64,000 nucleotides of DNA, taken from the NCBI RefSeq assembly GCF_004168255.1, contig NZ_SEWG01000008.1, positions 62,001 through 126,000 of the forward strand. Direction: 5' to 3'. How positions within the stretch are numbered: position 1 is the first letter of the stretch; every line of letters starts with the position of its first letter. Origin of the DNA: Mucilaginibacter terrigena. GTDB lineage: Bacteria > Bacteroidota > Bacteroidia > Sphingobacteriales > Sphingobacteriaceae. A program made the position numbers and the translations under genes. The notes under the pieces were generated by a model that saw nothing but the letters and a program-made list of their open reading frames with translations, was not told where the DNA came from and did not search any database. Of the stretch, positions 8,252 through 16,426 are shown in pieces.

Positions 8252-8713
8252 TTATGCCTGGCTATCTCTAAGGGCTTTGATCCTGTCGTGGCCTTCATTT
8301 ATAAGCTGTTGCTGCTGGGCAATAACTGTAGCAAATTGTGGCGATAAACCGTTATCTTCAGATAATGCATCGCGGTACGCTTTTTTAATGGCATCCTCGC
8401 CGCGTTCGCATTCCTCTAAAATACTTTTACGGTCGTGGCCGGTAAAGGTAGCTTTAACATCAAGCCATGCGCGGTGAATGGTACCGGTTGCAGTATTACC
8501 TGTTTCAACCTCGCCACCTGCCTGGCCTACGGCTGCGCTAAGTTCCTGTACGTTGCGGCGGCTATCGCTTGCAAATTGCTCAAATACGGCTTTCAGGTCG
8601 GCATCGCCTTCACCAAGGTCTTTAGCAGCGCGGTCAAAGCCATCTATGCGGTCGTTGTTAATTTCAATTAGGTCGTTTAAAACTTCAACTGATTTTTCTG
8701 TGGTAGTTTCCAT
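8252..8713 (-). CDS. PA2169-type four-helix-bundle protein (DUF2383)
   Basis: A 153-residue, highly helical, charged protein. The N-terminal block VEVLNDLIEINNDRIDGFDRAAKD and the later CERGEDAIKKAYRDAL match the DUF2383/PA2169 ferritin-like bundle. It has no signal peptide. The biochemical role is unknown; members occur with stress-response genes, as here near DUF892, Ku and a permease. It has a terminator downstream and a likely -7 box 77 nt upstream. Confidence 0.82.
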   Translation of the reverse strand: METTTEKSVEVLNDLIEINNDRIDGFDRAAKDLGEGDADLKAVFEQFASDSRRNVQELSAAVGQAGGEVETGNTATGTIHRAWLDVKATFTGHDRKSILEECERGEDAIKKAYRDALSEDNGLSPQFATVIAQQQQLINEGHDRIKALRDSQA

Positions 8714-8790
8714 AGTAGTAGTAATTATAATTTGTTTGGTACTACCTATGCAACCACCATGCCACGGTTAACTTTTAATTATAAAAATTT

Positions 8791-8798
8791 CAAATTTA
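8791..8798 (-). promoter_or_regulatory. TAnnTTTG -7 box, probable promoter of the PA2169-family gene
   Basis: TAAATTTG on the minus strand, 77 nt upstream of the start at 8713. The leader would be long; no regulatory structure is obvious in it. Confidence 0.5.
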
Positions 8799-8882
8799 GT
8801 TGCCCCAACCGCGTATCAGCATAATTAAATTAAGCATAACGATTTTCCAGTATACAAATAGTCCTTTATAAGGAACACCATG

Positions 8883-9563
8883 CTACTTAATGGTATAGTT
8901 TAACAGTTTCGACGTAGCTACAATACCCAATAAGTTTGTATCTGTTTCCAGTAAACCAATGCCTTTGGCCAGATAATAATCATAAGTACCAAAATCTTCA
9001 AATCCGCTTCCCATATCATATTGAACAATAAGTTGGGTATGGATAACATTTTTATAAGTTTTGCCCAGCACAACTTTGGTAATGTCTTTCTCTATGATCC
9101 TTCCCTTTGTGCGGGCAGGTATACTATTAATAAATCCGCTCGGGCTCATTTTAGCGGTCCATTCGCCGTTTACCGGCAAGTTACTGTCCAGGTAATTAAA
9201 CTCTACAACGGTGCCGCTTTGTAATGTTGCGCCCAGTATTTTGTAATTATGGTCGTCAACATAATAGTAACCCACCTCGGCTTCTCTGCCGGCGGTGCTG
9301 CTTTTGGCTTCAAAATAATTAAGCCCGTTTATCGGGGTTATTACGCCTGTTAAATGGATTTCTGAAGTAGCTTTAGTACCGGTGCCGGGGTCGGTTACAT
9401 ACGTCCAGCTGGTACCTTTAGAAGTTGGCATGTAGCTATTAGCAAATGCGTTGTTTTCTGAAGTGCCGTTAGCCTCGTACCCTGTAAAATCCGGCGGGTC
9501 TTTTCTGCAAGAACTCACTAACAGTATAATAGCCGGAAGCAGTATTAGTAAATATTTTTTCAA
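8883..9563 (-). CDS. Predicted lipoprotein, paralogue of the neighbouring lipoprotein
   Basis: The start chosen is the TTG at 9563, giving a classic lipoprotein signal: two lysines, a hydrophobic stretch, then the lipobox VSSC followed by RKD. A TTG start at 9608 is possible but falls inside the upstream gene's terminator hairpin. The mature domain shares blocks with the protein at 9702-10349 (SWTY; VVLGKTYKNVIH; YYLAKGIGLL). It is presumably anchored in the outer or inner membrane facing the periplasm. Function unknown. Confidence 0.75.
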   Translation of the reverse strand: MKKYLLILLPAIILLVSSCRKDPPDFTGYEANGTSENNAFANSYMPTSKGTSWTYVTDPGTGTKATSEIHLTGVITPINGLNYFEAKSSTAGREAEVGYYYVDDHNYKILGATLQSGTVVEFNYLDSNLPVNGEWTAKMSPSGFINSIPARTKGRIIEKDITKVVLGKTYKNVIHTQLIVQYDMGSGFEDFGTYDYYLAKGIGLLETDTNLLGIVATSKLLNYTIK

Positions 9564-9606
9564 ATGATACTTATTAAATGATTTATGAGGATAAAGATAA
9601 ATAAAC

Positions 9607-9638
9607 AAAGCCCGACCCGCAACTGCAGAACGGGCTTT
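9607..9638 (-). terminator. Terminator between the two lipoprotein genes
   Basis: AAAGCCCG / CGGGCTTT form an 8-bp stem around a 16-nt loop, downstream of the lipoprotein gene that ends at 9702. It overlaps the alternative TTG start of the next gene at 9608, which argues against that start. Confidence 0.65.
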
Positions 9639-9701
9639 ATACTATCCGCTTTCGCGGGATGTGATGATAGGTTAGGTGGGCTTAAGTAAGCCCGGCAGGT
9701 A

Positions 9702-10349
9702 TTACTTTATAACGTAGCTTTTCAACTCCGACTTTAAGAGATCCTTTGTAGGTGTTTTTGAATAGATGGCAATAATGCCCACTCCTTTTGCGATGTAAAA
9801 ATCGGTAGTGGCAGTGGTGGTGTAGTTAGCGCCGTTTTTAAATTGAACCTCGCTCACGCTATGCACAACGTTATTATAGGTTTTGCCCGCTACAACTTTA
9901 CTGATACCCTTATCGGCAATGGTAGTTTTAATACGGCTATCAACGTCGCCTGTGCTCAGTACAGTTATAAATGATTCGCCTTTTGCTTTGGTATCATCAA
10001 AGTATGGTATTTCTACCACATCTTCGCCATCTACCGAGCGGGTGGTATAAACATGGTTGTTAATCCCAATGTACTCTTTTTGTTCGTCGCCCTCAGATAC
10101 TACTTTTAGTTCGTAGTACTTTTTTCCATCGAAGGTTTTGGTAATGCCGGTAACCGTGTTAACCGATGTTTCTTTGTCTACCGAGTTTTCGAGGCCATAA
10201 TATTCAGTTTCGTAAGTCCATGCGGAACCTGCGGTTAAAGGCTGATATTCGCCTGCGTTGCCGCCAGGGTTATTGTTATTATCGTTATCCTTTTTACAGG
10301 CGGTAAAAATTGATAAAATTGCTATTAAGGTGAAGATATGTTTTTTCAT
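9702..10349 (-). CDS. Predicted lipoprotein, paralogue of the neighbouring lipoprotein
   Basis: The start at ATG 10349 (MKKHIF...) gives a clean signal peptide with lipobox FTAC, then KKD and an Asn/Gly-rich linker. About 215 residues. The body carries the same blocks as the downstream lipoprotein: SAWTY, VVAGKTYNNVVH and DFYIAKGVGII. An in-frame upstream start at 10373 would only add eight residues ahead of the signal peptide. Surface or periplasmic location is inferred. No function recognised. Confidence 0.78.
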   Translation of the reverse strand: MKKHIFTLIAILSIFTACKKDNDNNNNPGGNAGEYQPLTAGSAWTYETEYYGLENSVDKETSVNTVTGITKTFDGKKYYELKVVSEGDEQKEYIGINNHVYTTRSVDGEDVVEIPYFDDTKAKGESFITVLSTGDVDSRIKTTIADKGISKVVAGKTYNNVVHSVSEVQFKNGANYTTTATTDFYIAKGVGIIAIYSKTPTKDLLKSELKSYVIK

Positions 10350-10510
10350 TTTCTGTTTTAAAATTACCGGCAATAGCCGTTTGTTATATATTTTGATTAA
10401 TTAATAGACCCAAAACCGATATGGTACCTATACCAATTTTGAACCTATATAACCCATGACGGACATTTTAGTGTATGTGTTACACCTGCCATTAATTTTT
10501 TTTAAACAAT

Positions 10511-10541
10511 AAAAAAGGCCGCCCTTACGGGCGGCCCTCTT
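10511..10541 (-). terminator. Terminator of the DUF892 gene
   Basis: GGCCGCCC-TTAC-GGGCGGCC is a perfect 8-bp GC-rich stem with a tetraloop. On the minus strand it is followed by TTTTTTATTG. It lies just downstream of the stop at 10562. Confidence 0.9.
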
Positions 10542-10561
10542 CAATTTAGTTAGTTGTAGTA

Positions 10562-11110
10562 TTATTCTTTTTCGCTTTTGGCAGTTTCATTTATACCACC
10601 TTCGGCAATTTGGGTAAGCAGTCCATCGCAGTTTTTTTCTTCCTGCAGGGTAGCATCCAACAGTTCGGCCGCTTCGGCATAGCCTAATGTGCGGGCCAGT
10701 GTTTTTAACGTACCGTACGATGCAATTTCGTAGTGCTCTATTTTTTGCGCTGCCGATATAATACCTGCATCGCGGGTTAAAGTACCTTTTTCAGTTTCAG
10801 AAATGATCTCTTCCCCTTCTTTCAATAAACCAGCCATCGCTTCGCATTTTACGGCAACGGCTTTTTCATCGATAGATGCAAAAGCGCTCTCCAGGCGGGT
10901 TATCTGGTTCTCAGTTTCTGCCAGGTGATTTTCAATAGCCGTACGCAATTCATCAGAAGTTGCAGCTTTTGCCATTTTAGGTAAGGCTTTTGCCAGGTGT
11001 TTTTCGGCCCAGTAAATGTCCTTTAATTCGTCAAGAAACAATTCGTTAAGTGCCGATTCTTCTACATTGTCTGTAGTTTCGGGAGCTTTTTTTGTTTTAG
11101 TAGTTGCCAT
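10562..11110 (-). CDS. DUF892 (YciE/YciF-like) ferritin-like protein
   Basis: A 182-residue helical protein of the YciF/DUF892 family. It has LNELFLDELKDIYWAEKHLAKALPKM at about 19-44, then repeated E-x-x-H type pairs (HLAETENQ, KIEHYEIASYGTL) that build the diiron-like ferritin bundle. Family members are induced by osmotic and oxidative stress; enzymatic activity is unproven. The N-terminus (TKTKKAPETTDNVEE) is a charged tail. It lies beside Ku and near a DUF2383 protein, in what looks like a stress-protection block. Confidence 0.88.
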   Translation of the reverse strand: MATTKTKKAPETTDNVEESALNELFLDELKDIYWAEKHLAKALPKMAKAATSDELRTAIENHLAETENQITRLESAFASIDEKAVAVKCEAMAGLLKEGEEIISETEKGTLTRDAGIISAAQKIEHYEIASYGTLKTLARTLGYAEAAELLDATLQEEKNCDGLLTQIAEGGINETAKSEKE

Positions 11111-11201
11111 GTGAGTAGATGTTTTATTTTAACTTGTGTATGATATAACACACCTACAGGTTTTAAGTTTTACTTATATGATAATTATTTAATTATAAAT
11201 A

Positions 11202-11972
11202 CTATGCGCCTTTTTTAGTTTTCAGGCTTTCCATCAGTTGTTCATAAAGGTCGTTGCTTTTGGTTTTATGTGGTTTAAGCTTTTTAATAGTAGCCCGTTT
11301 GCCTTTTGATTTTGCCTTGATGATTTTCAATAACTCATCGTTATACTCGTCTTTAAATTTAGATACATCAAAAGCTTCGGCATACTGCTTGATCAGGGCA
11401 AGGCCTACATCAAGTTCCTTTTTGCTGATGTTTACATCATCCGCTATATTCAGTTCGTCGGTATCGCGGATCTCCTGCCCAAAGCGGATACGGGTTATCA
11501 CCAGTACGTTATCAACCGGGTGCACAATGCACAAGCTTTCGGTACTGCGCAGTACAAAACGGGCTAAGCCCGCCTTACCCGATTTTTTGAGGGCCTGCAG
11601 CAGCAGCGCATAAGCCTTATTATTTTTGGTATCGGGTTCGGTATAGTACGATGTTTCGTAAAACATAGGGTTTACATCGGTTATATCAACAAAGCTTTCA
11701 ATTTCCACCACTTTGCTTTTTTCGGGCGCGGCCGCTTCAAAATCGGCCGCTTCTACAATTACGTAATCATCGTTAAGCTTATAACCTTTCACAATTTTAT
11801 CATAAGGCACTTCCTTGTGGGTTTTCTCGTTCACCCGCTGGTAGCGGATGCGTTCGTGGTCGCGCGAATCCAGCATATCCAGGTCGATAGAACTGGTTTG
11901 TACAGCCGAATACAATTTAACAGGTATGCTTACCAACCCAAAGCCAAGCGAGCCTTTCCATATCGATCTCAT
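11202..11972 (-). CDS. ku: Ku protein, non-homologous end joining
   Basis: Bacterial Ku homodimers encircle broken DNA ends and recruit LigD. The N-terminus (MRSIWKGSLGFGLVSIPVKLY) is the family hallmark, and the core GLARFVLRSTESLCIV plus LVITRIRFGQEIRD fit the beta-barrel. Length 256 residues is typical. The Lys-rich C-terminal tail (KAKSKGKRATIKKLKPHK) could bind DNA. No ligD is in this window, so the ligase partner must lie elsewhere or be another ligase. Confidence 0.95.
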   Translation of the reverse strand: MRSIWKGSLGFGLVSIPVKLYSAVQTSSIDLDMLDSRDHERIRYQRVNEKTHKEVPYDKIVKGYKLNDDYVIVEAADFEAAAPEKSKVVEIESFVDITDVNPMFYETSYYTEPDTKNNKAYALLLQALKKSGKAGLARFVLRSTESLCIVHPVDNVLVITRIRFGQEIRDTDELNIADDVNISKKELDVGLALIKQYAEAFDVSKFKDEYNDELLKIIKAKSKGKRATIKKLKPHKTKSNDLYEQLMESLKTKKGA

Positions 11973-12038
11973 AATAAAATAGTTTTAGTACAGGTTACTA
12001 TAACCCTTAAAAAAGCGAACGGTTTTAAAATGAGAATA

Positions 12039-13364
12039 TTAACTGCGCTTAAGGTGCGGCTTACGCCAGGTAACCAGCCGCCAGGCAACTTCGGCAGTAA
12101 GCAGGATGCAGATAGCGAATATGGCGGCCTGTATTGATTTTGGTGTGGATGCAAACGCCCCGGCCAACGCTATAAAATATACACCGAACGGCAATATCAA
12201 TACCATACATAATGCCGCCACATTTAACGGGATCTTAAATGGCCTTTTTACATTGGGTGATGTGATTCGCAGTTTTATTAACGATATATACTCTAACGAT
12301 AAGCCCGCGCCGTAAACGGTTACATCGATAATAAGCAGTTCGGCAAAGGGCCACAGTATCATAAAACTAACTACTATCGAACAAATAATGATAGATACAT
12401 AAGGTGTTTGAAAACGCGAATGCAATACATTAAGCCTTTGCGGCAACAGCCCGTCGCCGGCCATGGCTTTAGGTACGCGCGATACAGATAACAATACTGC
12501 CGCATAAATACCTAACGAACTGGCCATGCCCCCAATAGCCAGTATGGCCCCCAACCAACGGCCGCTTACTATTTCGCCAAGCGCCGGGAAACCATCTTCC
12601 AGGAAGCTACTATGGCTGATGCCTGATTGCTGCGCAGCCATAATGGCGAAGAAATAAACTACCATTACCAATGCAAAGGCAGCAAAACTTGATATAAGGT
12701 ACGAGCGTACGGGCGTTTCAACCTCCTCGGCATAGGTGGTAACGTTATCCCAGCCCAGGCAGTTCCACATTACGGTATATAGGGCTATCCCGAAGGAAGA
12801 GAACGGCAAGCCGTTAAGTGTTTGAGATGGGATACTGATATTATCCCCATGCTGATAAATAACCAATACTATTAATATAATAAGCGGCGATAATACTGCC
12901 GCGCCCAAAAACAAGGCCGTGCGGCCCACCGGCACTATGCCTAAAATATTCAGTATTGCCGATAGCCATACAATAACCAGGCAAACCTGTATGCGATAGG
13001 CTTCTATCCCCGGGAAAAAATACGAGGCGTAGGTTACAAACAGCACGGGGTAAATAGCCAGGTCGACAAAAGTGTAGATCCATGTCCACCACCCTTCATA
13101 AAAACCCCAGCGGGGACCCAGCGCATGCTTAACCCATTTATAATAACCGCCGGTTACGGGCATCATGCTGTTTAGCTCTAACACGGTAAATATGGCGGGC
13201 ACGTCCCAAAGCAAGGGGGTAACCAGCAGTATCAGGAACGCTGCATGTTCACCGGCATAATTCAACAGCGGCTCCAGCCCGTAGGGGCCGCCGGAAACCG
13301 TAAAAAAAACAAGTGCAACAAGCTGAAAGGGCTTTATTTTTCTGGTTAAAACAGGTTGCTGCAT
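12039..13364 (-). CDS. APC-family amino acid permease
   Basis: A 441-residue integral membrane transporter with about 12 hydrophobic segments. The first span carries the unwound-helix motif SGGPYGLEPLL (near 24-34), typical of APC superfamily members, where glycine-rich segments bind the amino acid. A Gly-rich stretch VPKAMAGDGLLP near 297-308 fits the loop after TM8. The substrate cannot be read from sequence. Neighbours are Ku, and upstream a divergent secreted protein gene. No clear -7 box was found upstream. Confidence 0.85.
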   Translation of the reverse strand: MQQPVLTRKIKPFQLVALVFFTVSGGPYGLEPLLNYAGEHAAFLILLVTPLLWDVPAIFTVLELNSMMPVTGGYYKWVKHALGPRWGFYEGWWTWIYTFVDLAIYPVLFVTYASYFFPGIEAYRIQVCLVIVWLSAILNILGIVPVGRTALFLGAAVLSPLIILIVLVIYQHGDNISIPSQTLNGLPFSSFGIALYTVMWNCLGWDNVTTYAEEVETPVRSYLISSFAAFALVMVVYFFAIMAAQQSGISHSSFLEDGFPALGEIVSGRWLGAILAIGGMASSLGIYAAVLLSVSRVPKAMAGDGLLPQRLNVLHSRFQTPYVSIIICSIVVSFMILWPFAELLIIDVTVYGAGLSLEYISLIKLRITSPNVKRPFKIPLNVAALCMVLILPFGVYFIALAGAFASTPKSIQAAIFAICILLTAEVAWRLVTWRKPHLKRS

Positions 13365-13428
13365 AAGGCATAAAAATATTATTTATGTTTTTAATTACCA
13401 CTTGCCTGCAGCATATATTTTAAAAAAA

Positions 13429-13453
13429 CGCGCCTGCGGGCTATCAGCAGGCC
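13429..13453. other. GC-rich hairpin in the divergent spacer
   Basis: GCCTGC-GGGCTATCA-GCAGGC can form a 6-bp stem between the permease and the secreted-protein gene. There is no T-tract. Its role is unknown; it could be a leader structure or an operator. Confidence 0.3.
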
Positions 13454-13615
13454 ATAAACGCCTTAATTTATCAAGTATCAGGGCATATATTATATGTTTC
13501 AACTTTAATTATCACATACGTATTACTACGCATAAAAATATACCAATATGCAGGGATTGTCCCAAAATGCTGATTGTGTGAACTTTACATTCATAAACTA
13601 AACACTAAAAATATT

Positions 13616-14248
13616 ATGAAAAAGTTATTACTAAGCGCGGTATTTGCATTAACACTATGCTTTGCTGCAAAAGCACAGGACGAAACTGTGGCAGAAAACC
13701 CCGCAGAAATTAAAGACACCAAAACATTAACTGTTGACGAGTTAAAAGCACAGCGTGCAGAACTTGTTGCTATGTTAAAATCAGAAGATTTTCAGAAAGT
13801 TTTGGCAAAAGCAGATAATTTAAAAGTACCTAAAGAAGCCGGTATTGCAGGTGTTGATGCTTTAGCCAATATGGTATCTACCATGTTAACCCAGTTAAAA
13901 GAGAACAGGCAGCTTATCCCTCAAATGTATGCCAGTGTAACCGGCCAAACAATTGATGGCTTACCAACCACCGAAGTTAAACCGCTATCGCCAGATCAGC
14001 TGGTAGGTTTTTCAAAACTATGCCTGGCAATGGGTTCAAGCTTGCTTAAATCTTCAAAAGACCTGATCACCCTTCCGGGCGAAATTAAAAGCGCAGGTTT
14101 AATGAAAGGCATTAAAGGTTTAAAATCTTTAATGTATATCAAAAGCAGCATCGGCGCTTTAAAACAAGAAATTTCTTTCAACTCAAAAATGATAAACAAC
14201 CTTATTGCTACTAATAAGCTGGCAATGGCTGCGAACACAACAAAATAA
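13616..14248 (+). CDS. Secreted hypothetical protein
   Basis: The start at ATG 13616 gives a signal peptide (MKKLLLSAVFALTLCFAAKAQ) with a probable cut after AKA; an earlier in-frame start would only put residues ahead of it. The mature part, about 190 residues, is helical and Lys/Leu-rich, and has two hydrophobic stretches (AGIAGVDALANMVSTML and GFSKLCLAMGSSLL). I do not recognise the family. It is probably periplasmic. It stands alone, with a strong terminator downstream. Confidence 0.75.
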   Translation: MKKLLLSAVFALTLCFAAKAQDETVAENPAEIKDTKTLTVDELKAQRAELVAMLKSEDFQKVLAKADNLKVPKEAGIAGVDALANMVSTMLTQLKENRQLIPQMYASVTGQTIDGLPTTEVKPLSPDQLVGFSKLCLAMGSSLLKSSKDLITLPGEIKSAGLMKGIKGLKSLMYIKSSIGALKQEISFNSKMINNLIATNKLAMAANTTK

Positions 14249-14267
14249 AGCTTCTTTATTTAGTTTT

Positions 14268-14306
14268 AAAGAGGGTGCTGCACGGGGGGTGCGGCCCCTC
14301 TTTTTT
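14268..14306 (+). terminator. Terminator after the secreted hypothetical gene
   Basis: AAGAGGG pairs with CCCTCTT, followed by TTTTTGTTTG. It lies 20 bp after the stop. Confidence 0.8.
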
Positions 14307-14314
14307 GTTTGTAT

Positions 14315-14449
14315 GAACCGGGATTCCTGCGATTTTTACGATTAGCAGGATTTCTTAATAAATGTCAGATCGTTTTGTACAAATGCCACCTGGGAGTACC
14401 CGCACCGGATAAATCCTGTTGATCGTATTGATCTGTTTAATCCCGGTTC
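14315..14449. repeat. Long imperfect palindromic repeat with AACCGGGATT / AATCCCGGTT ends
   Basis: The arms GAACCGGGATT (14315) and AATCCCGGTTC (to 14449) are inverted. Inner words AGCAGGATTT and AAATCCTGTT also pair. The interior repeats ATTGATC/CGTATTG-like words. It fills the spacer before the serB-like gene and resembles a dispersed Bacteroidetes intergenic element. No coding content. Confidence 0.6.
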
Positions 14450-14530
14450 CGAACGTGTGCTTATTACACATACCCACCTGCACATCCGCAAAAATTTTGC
14501 ACATTTGCAATTCAGCATCTCGTACCCCAA

Positions 14531-15820
14531 ATGGATCAGTATTTCATTATAGATTTCGACAGCACCTTTACACAGGTAGAAGCTTTAGACGAATTAGCGC
14601 GTATCTCATTAAAAAATCATCCCGACAGGGAAGCTATCTATAAAAAGATAGAAGACCTTACCAACGCCTCGATGGAGGGGCGCCTCTCGTTCACCGAAAG
14701 CCTGGAACAAAGGGTTAAGCTGCTTTGCGCCAACCGCGACCACCTGAAAATGCTGATAACCCATTTAAAAAAGAAAGTTTCCACTTCGTTTTCGCGCAAT
14801 ACCATATTTTTTAAGAACCACCAGGATAAGGTGCTCATTGTATCGGGCGGGTTTAAGGAGTTTATTACGCCCGTGGTTACCGAGTATCATATAAAAAAAG
14901 AAAACATTTACGCCAACACCTTTGTGTTTGATGAGGAAGGCAATATTATTGGGTACGACCGCGGGAACCCCCTATCGCAGGAGGGCGGCAAGGTTAAGTT
15001 GTTAAAAGAATTAAACCTGCCCGGCGAGATCTTTGGTATTGGCGACGGCTACTCGGATTTTCAGCTGAAGGAATCGGGCATGATCAAAAAATTCTTTGCC
15101 TTTACCGAAAATATCGAGCGTAAATCCGTCGCCGAAAAAGCCGACCATATAACCCCCAGTTTCGACGAGTTTTTATACATCAATAAACTGCCAAGGGCCA
15201 TATCCTACCCAAAAAACCGTATAAAATGCCTGGTGGTGGGTAATATAGATGAGGAAGCTTTAGCCCAAATGAAACGCGAGGGCTATAACTTGCGCCATCG
15301 CGATAGCATAGAAGAAAAATATCTTGACGAAGCCGGCGTACTGTTTTGTGATGAAGCAAACCTGCCCAGGCCCGAACAGCTTACCAACGCCGGCCGCTTA
15401 AAGGTAATTGGTTGTTTCGGCCGTGTAAACCGTAAACTGGCCGAGGCTGCCTGTGATAAAGGCATTATTATTTTTGATGACCCAAAAGCCAATCCCCGCA
15501 ATACGGATTTTATCCCCCGCAGGGTGATAGCTTTTATGAACGAGGGTAAAACGCACATGAGCTGCAACTTCCCCGATTTGCAGCCACCACGCATTAATAA
15601 TGCACACCGGCTGATACATATCCACAAGAACGTGCCCGGCATACTGGCGCAGATAAACGAGGTTTTTGCCAACCACAACATCAATATTGTTGGCGAGTTT
15701 TTGGTGACCAACCCGCAAATTGGCTATGTAATTACCGATGTTAATACCGGTTACGATACCCACGTACTAAACGAACTGAAAGCCATTGAACAGACGATAA
15801 AGTTCAGGCTGCTTTATTAG
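14531..15820 (+). CDS. Phosphoserine phosphatase-like HAD domain fused to PGDH fragment and ACT domain
   Basis: A 429-residue fusion. Residues 1-210 form a SerB-like HAD-IB phosphatase: DFDST (8-12), SGG (105-107), Lys154 and GDGYSD (171-176) are the four motifs, all intact. Residues ~230-335 look like the first half of the substrate-binding domain of 3-phosphoglycerate dehydrogenase (LTNAGRLKVIGCFGRVNRKLAEAA), but the NAD-binding Rossmann domain that should follow is absent. Residues ~355-429 are the SerA-type ACT domain (LIHIHKNVPGILAQINEVF). It likely dephosphorylates phosphoserine, with ACT-mediated serine sensing. No frameshift seen. Confidence 0.85.
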   Translation: MDQYFIIDFDSTFTQVEALDELARISLKNHPDREAIYKKIEDLTNASMEGRLSFTESLEQRVKLLCANRDHLKMLITHLKKKVSTSFSRNTIFFKNHQDKVLIVSGGFKEFITPVVTEYHIKKENIYANTFVFDEEGNIIGYDRGNPLSQEGGKVKLLKELNLPGEIFGIGDGYSDFQLKESGMIKKFFAFTENIERKSVAEKADHITPSFDEFLYINKLPRAISYPKNRIKCLVVGNIDEEALAQMKREGYNLRHRDSIEEKYLDEAGVLFCDEANLPRPEQLTNAGRLKVIGCFGRVNRKLAEAACDKGIIIFDDPKANPRNTDFIPRRVIAFMNEGKTHMSCNFPDLQPPRINNAHRLIHIHKNVPGILAQINEVFANHNINIVGEFLVTNPQIGYVITDVNTGYDTHVLNELKAIEQTIKFRLLY

Positions 15821-15883
15821 GGAGTTAGTTCATGGGCTATGGTTCATGGATCATGGTAACTGCTATTAACCATCAACTATAAG

Positions 15884-16354
15884 CTATTCCTCAACCAATG
15901 GTACCACCAGCACCGGCACATGCGAGTTACGTACCACCGTTTCGGCAACACTGCCCATCAGCAGCCTGTCTATACCCGTGCGGCCATGTGTGCCTATAAC
16001 GATAAGGTCGGCCTTAAACTCTTTGCTGCAGCTTAAAATGCCGTCCGCTGTAGATCCATATTCGTTAAAATGGGTAACCTGCAATCCTTTAGCATATTTT
16101 TTTACCGTGCGCTCTATAACGCTTTCGGCTTGGTCTTTCTGGATGTCCAACAAATTCATTTCGTTGTAATTGGCGGTTTCTATCGGTAAACCCATAAGAT
16201 TATCGGCGTTGCTCTCGGGCGTTATAGCCGGCTCAACAATGTGCACCAGGCCAACATGGGCATTAAAGGTATGGGCTATATCAAAGCCGTATGATGCGGC
16301 GTATTCGGCAAATTTGCTGTCGTCTATCCCGATAAGTATCTTGCTGATCTTCAT
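15884..16354 (-). CDS. Universal stress protein, UspA family
   Basis: A 156-residue cytoplasmic UspA-type protein. The nucleotide-binding signature G-x2-G-x9-G-S appears as GTHGRTGIDRLLMGS near residues 127-141. The N-terminal strand KILIGIDDS carries the conserved Asp pair. ATP-binding members bind ATP and are induced by starvation or oxygen stress. It stands between the SerB fusion and the CLC gene, transcribed toward the former. Confidence 0.92.
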   Translation of the reverse strand: MKISKILIGIDDSKFAEYAASYGFDIAHTFNAHVGLVHIVEPAITPESNADNLMGLPIETANYNEMNLLDIQKDQAESVIERTVKKYAKGLQVTHFNEYGSTADGILSCSKEFKADLIVIGTHGRTGIDRLLMGSVAETVVRNSHVPVLVVPLVEE

Positions 16355-16426
16355 GGCTATGAGGGTTCTGGTTTACCATTACTAAACAAACGGCGGTAAA
16401 TATGTTTTAGCAAAAAATGCAAATGA

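Noticed and set aside
9564-9608. Longer N-terminus for the lipoprotein from TTG 9608
   Set aside because: It would put residues ahead of the lipoprotein signal and its start lies inside the upstream terminator hairpin.
11254-11613. Plus-strand open frame opposite ku
   Set aside because: Low-complexity Ser/Ala/Leu product with no domain; ku is clearly on the minus strand.
15500-15600. Frameshift or deletion scar in the SerB fusion explaining the missing NAD domain
   Set aside because: The frame runs without stops, and both flanks read as smooth PGDH and ACT sequence; no missing segment is seen in another frame.
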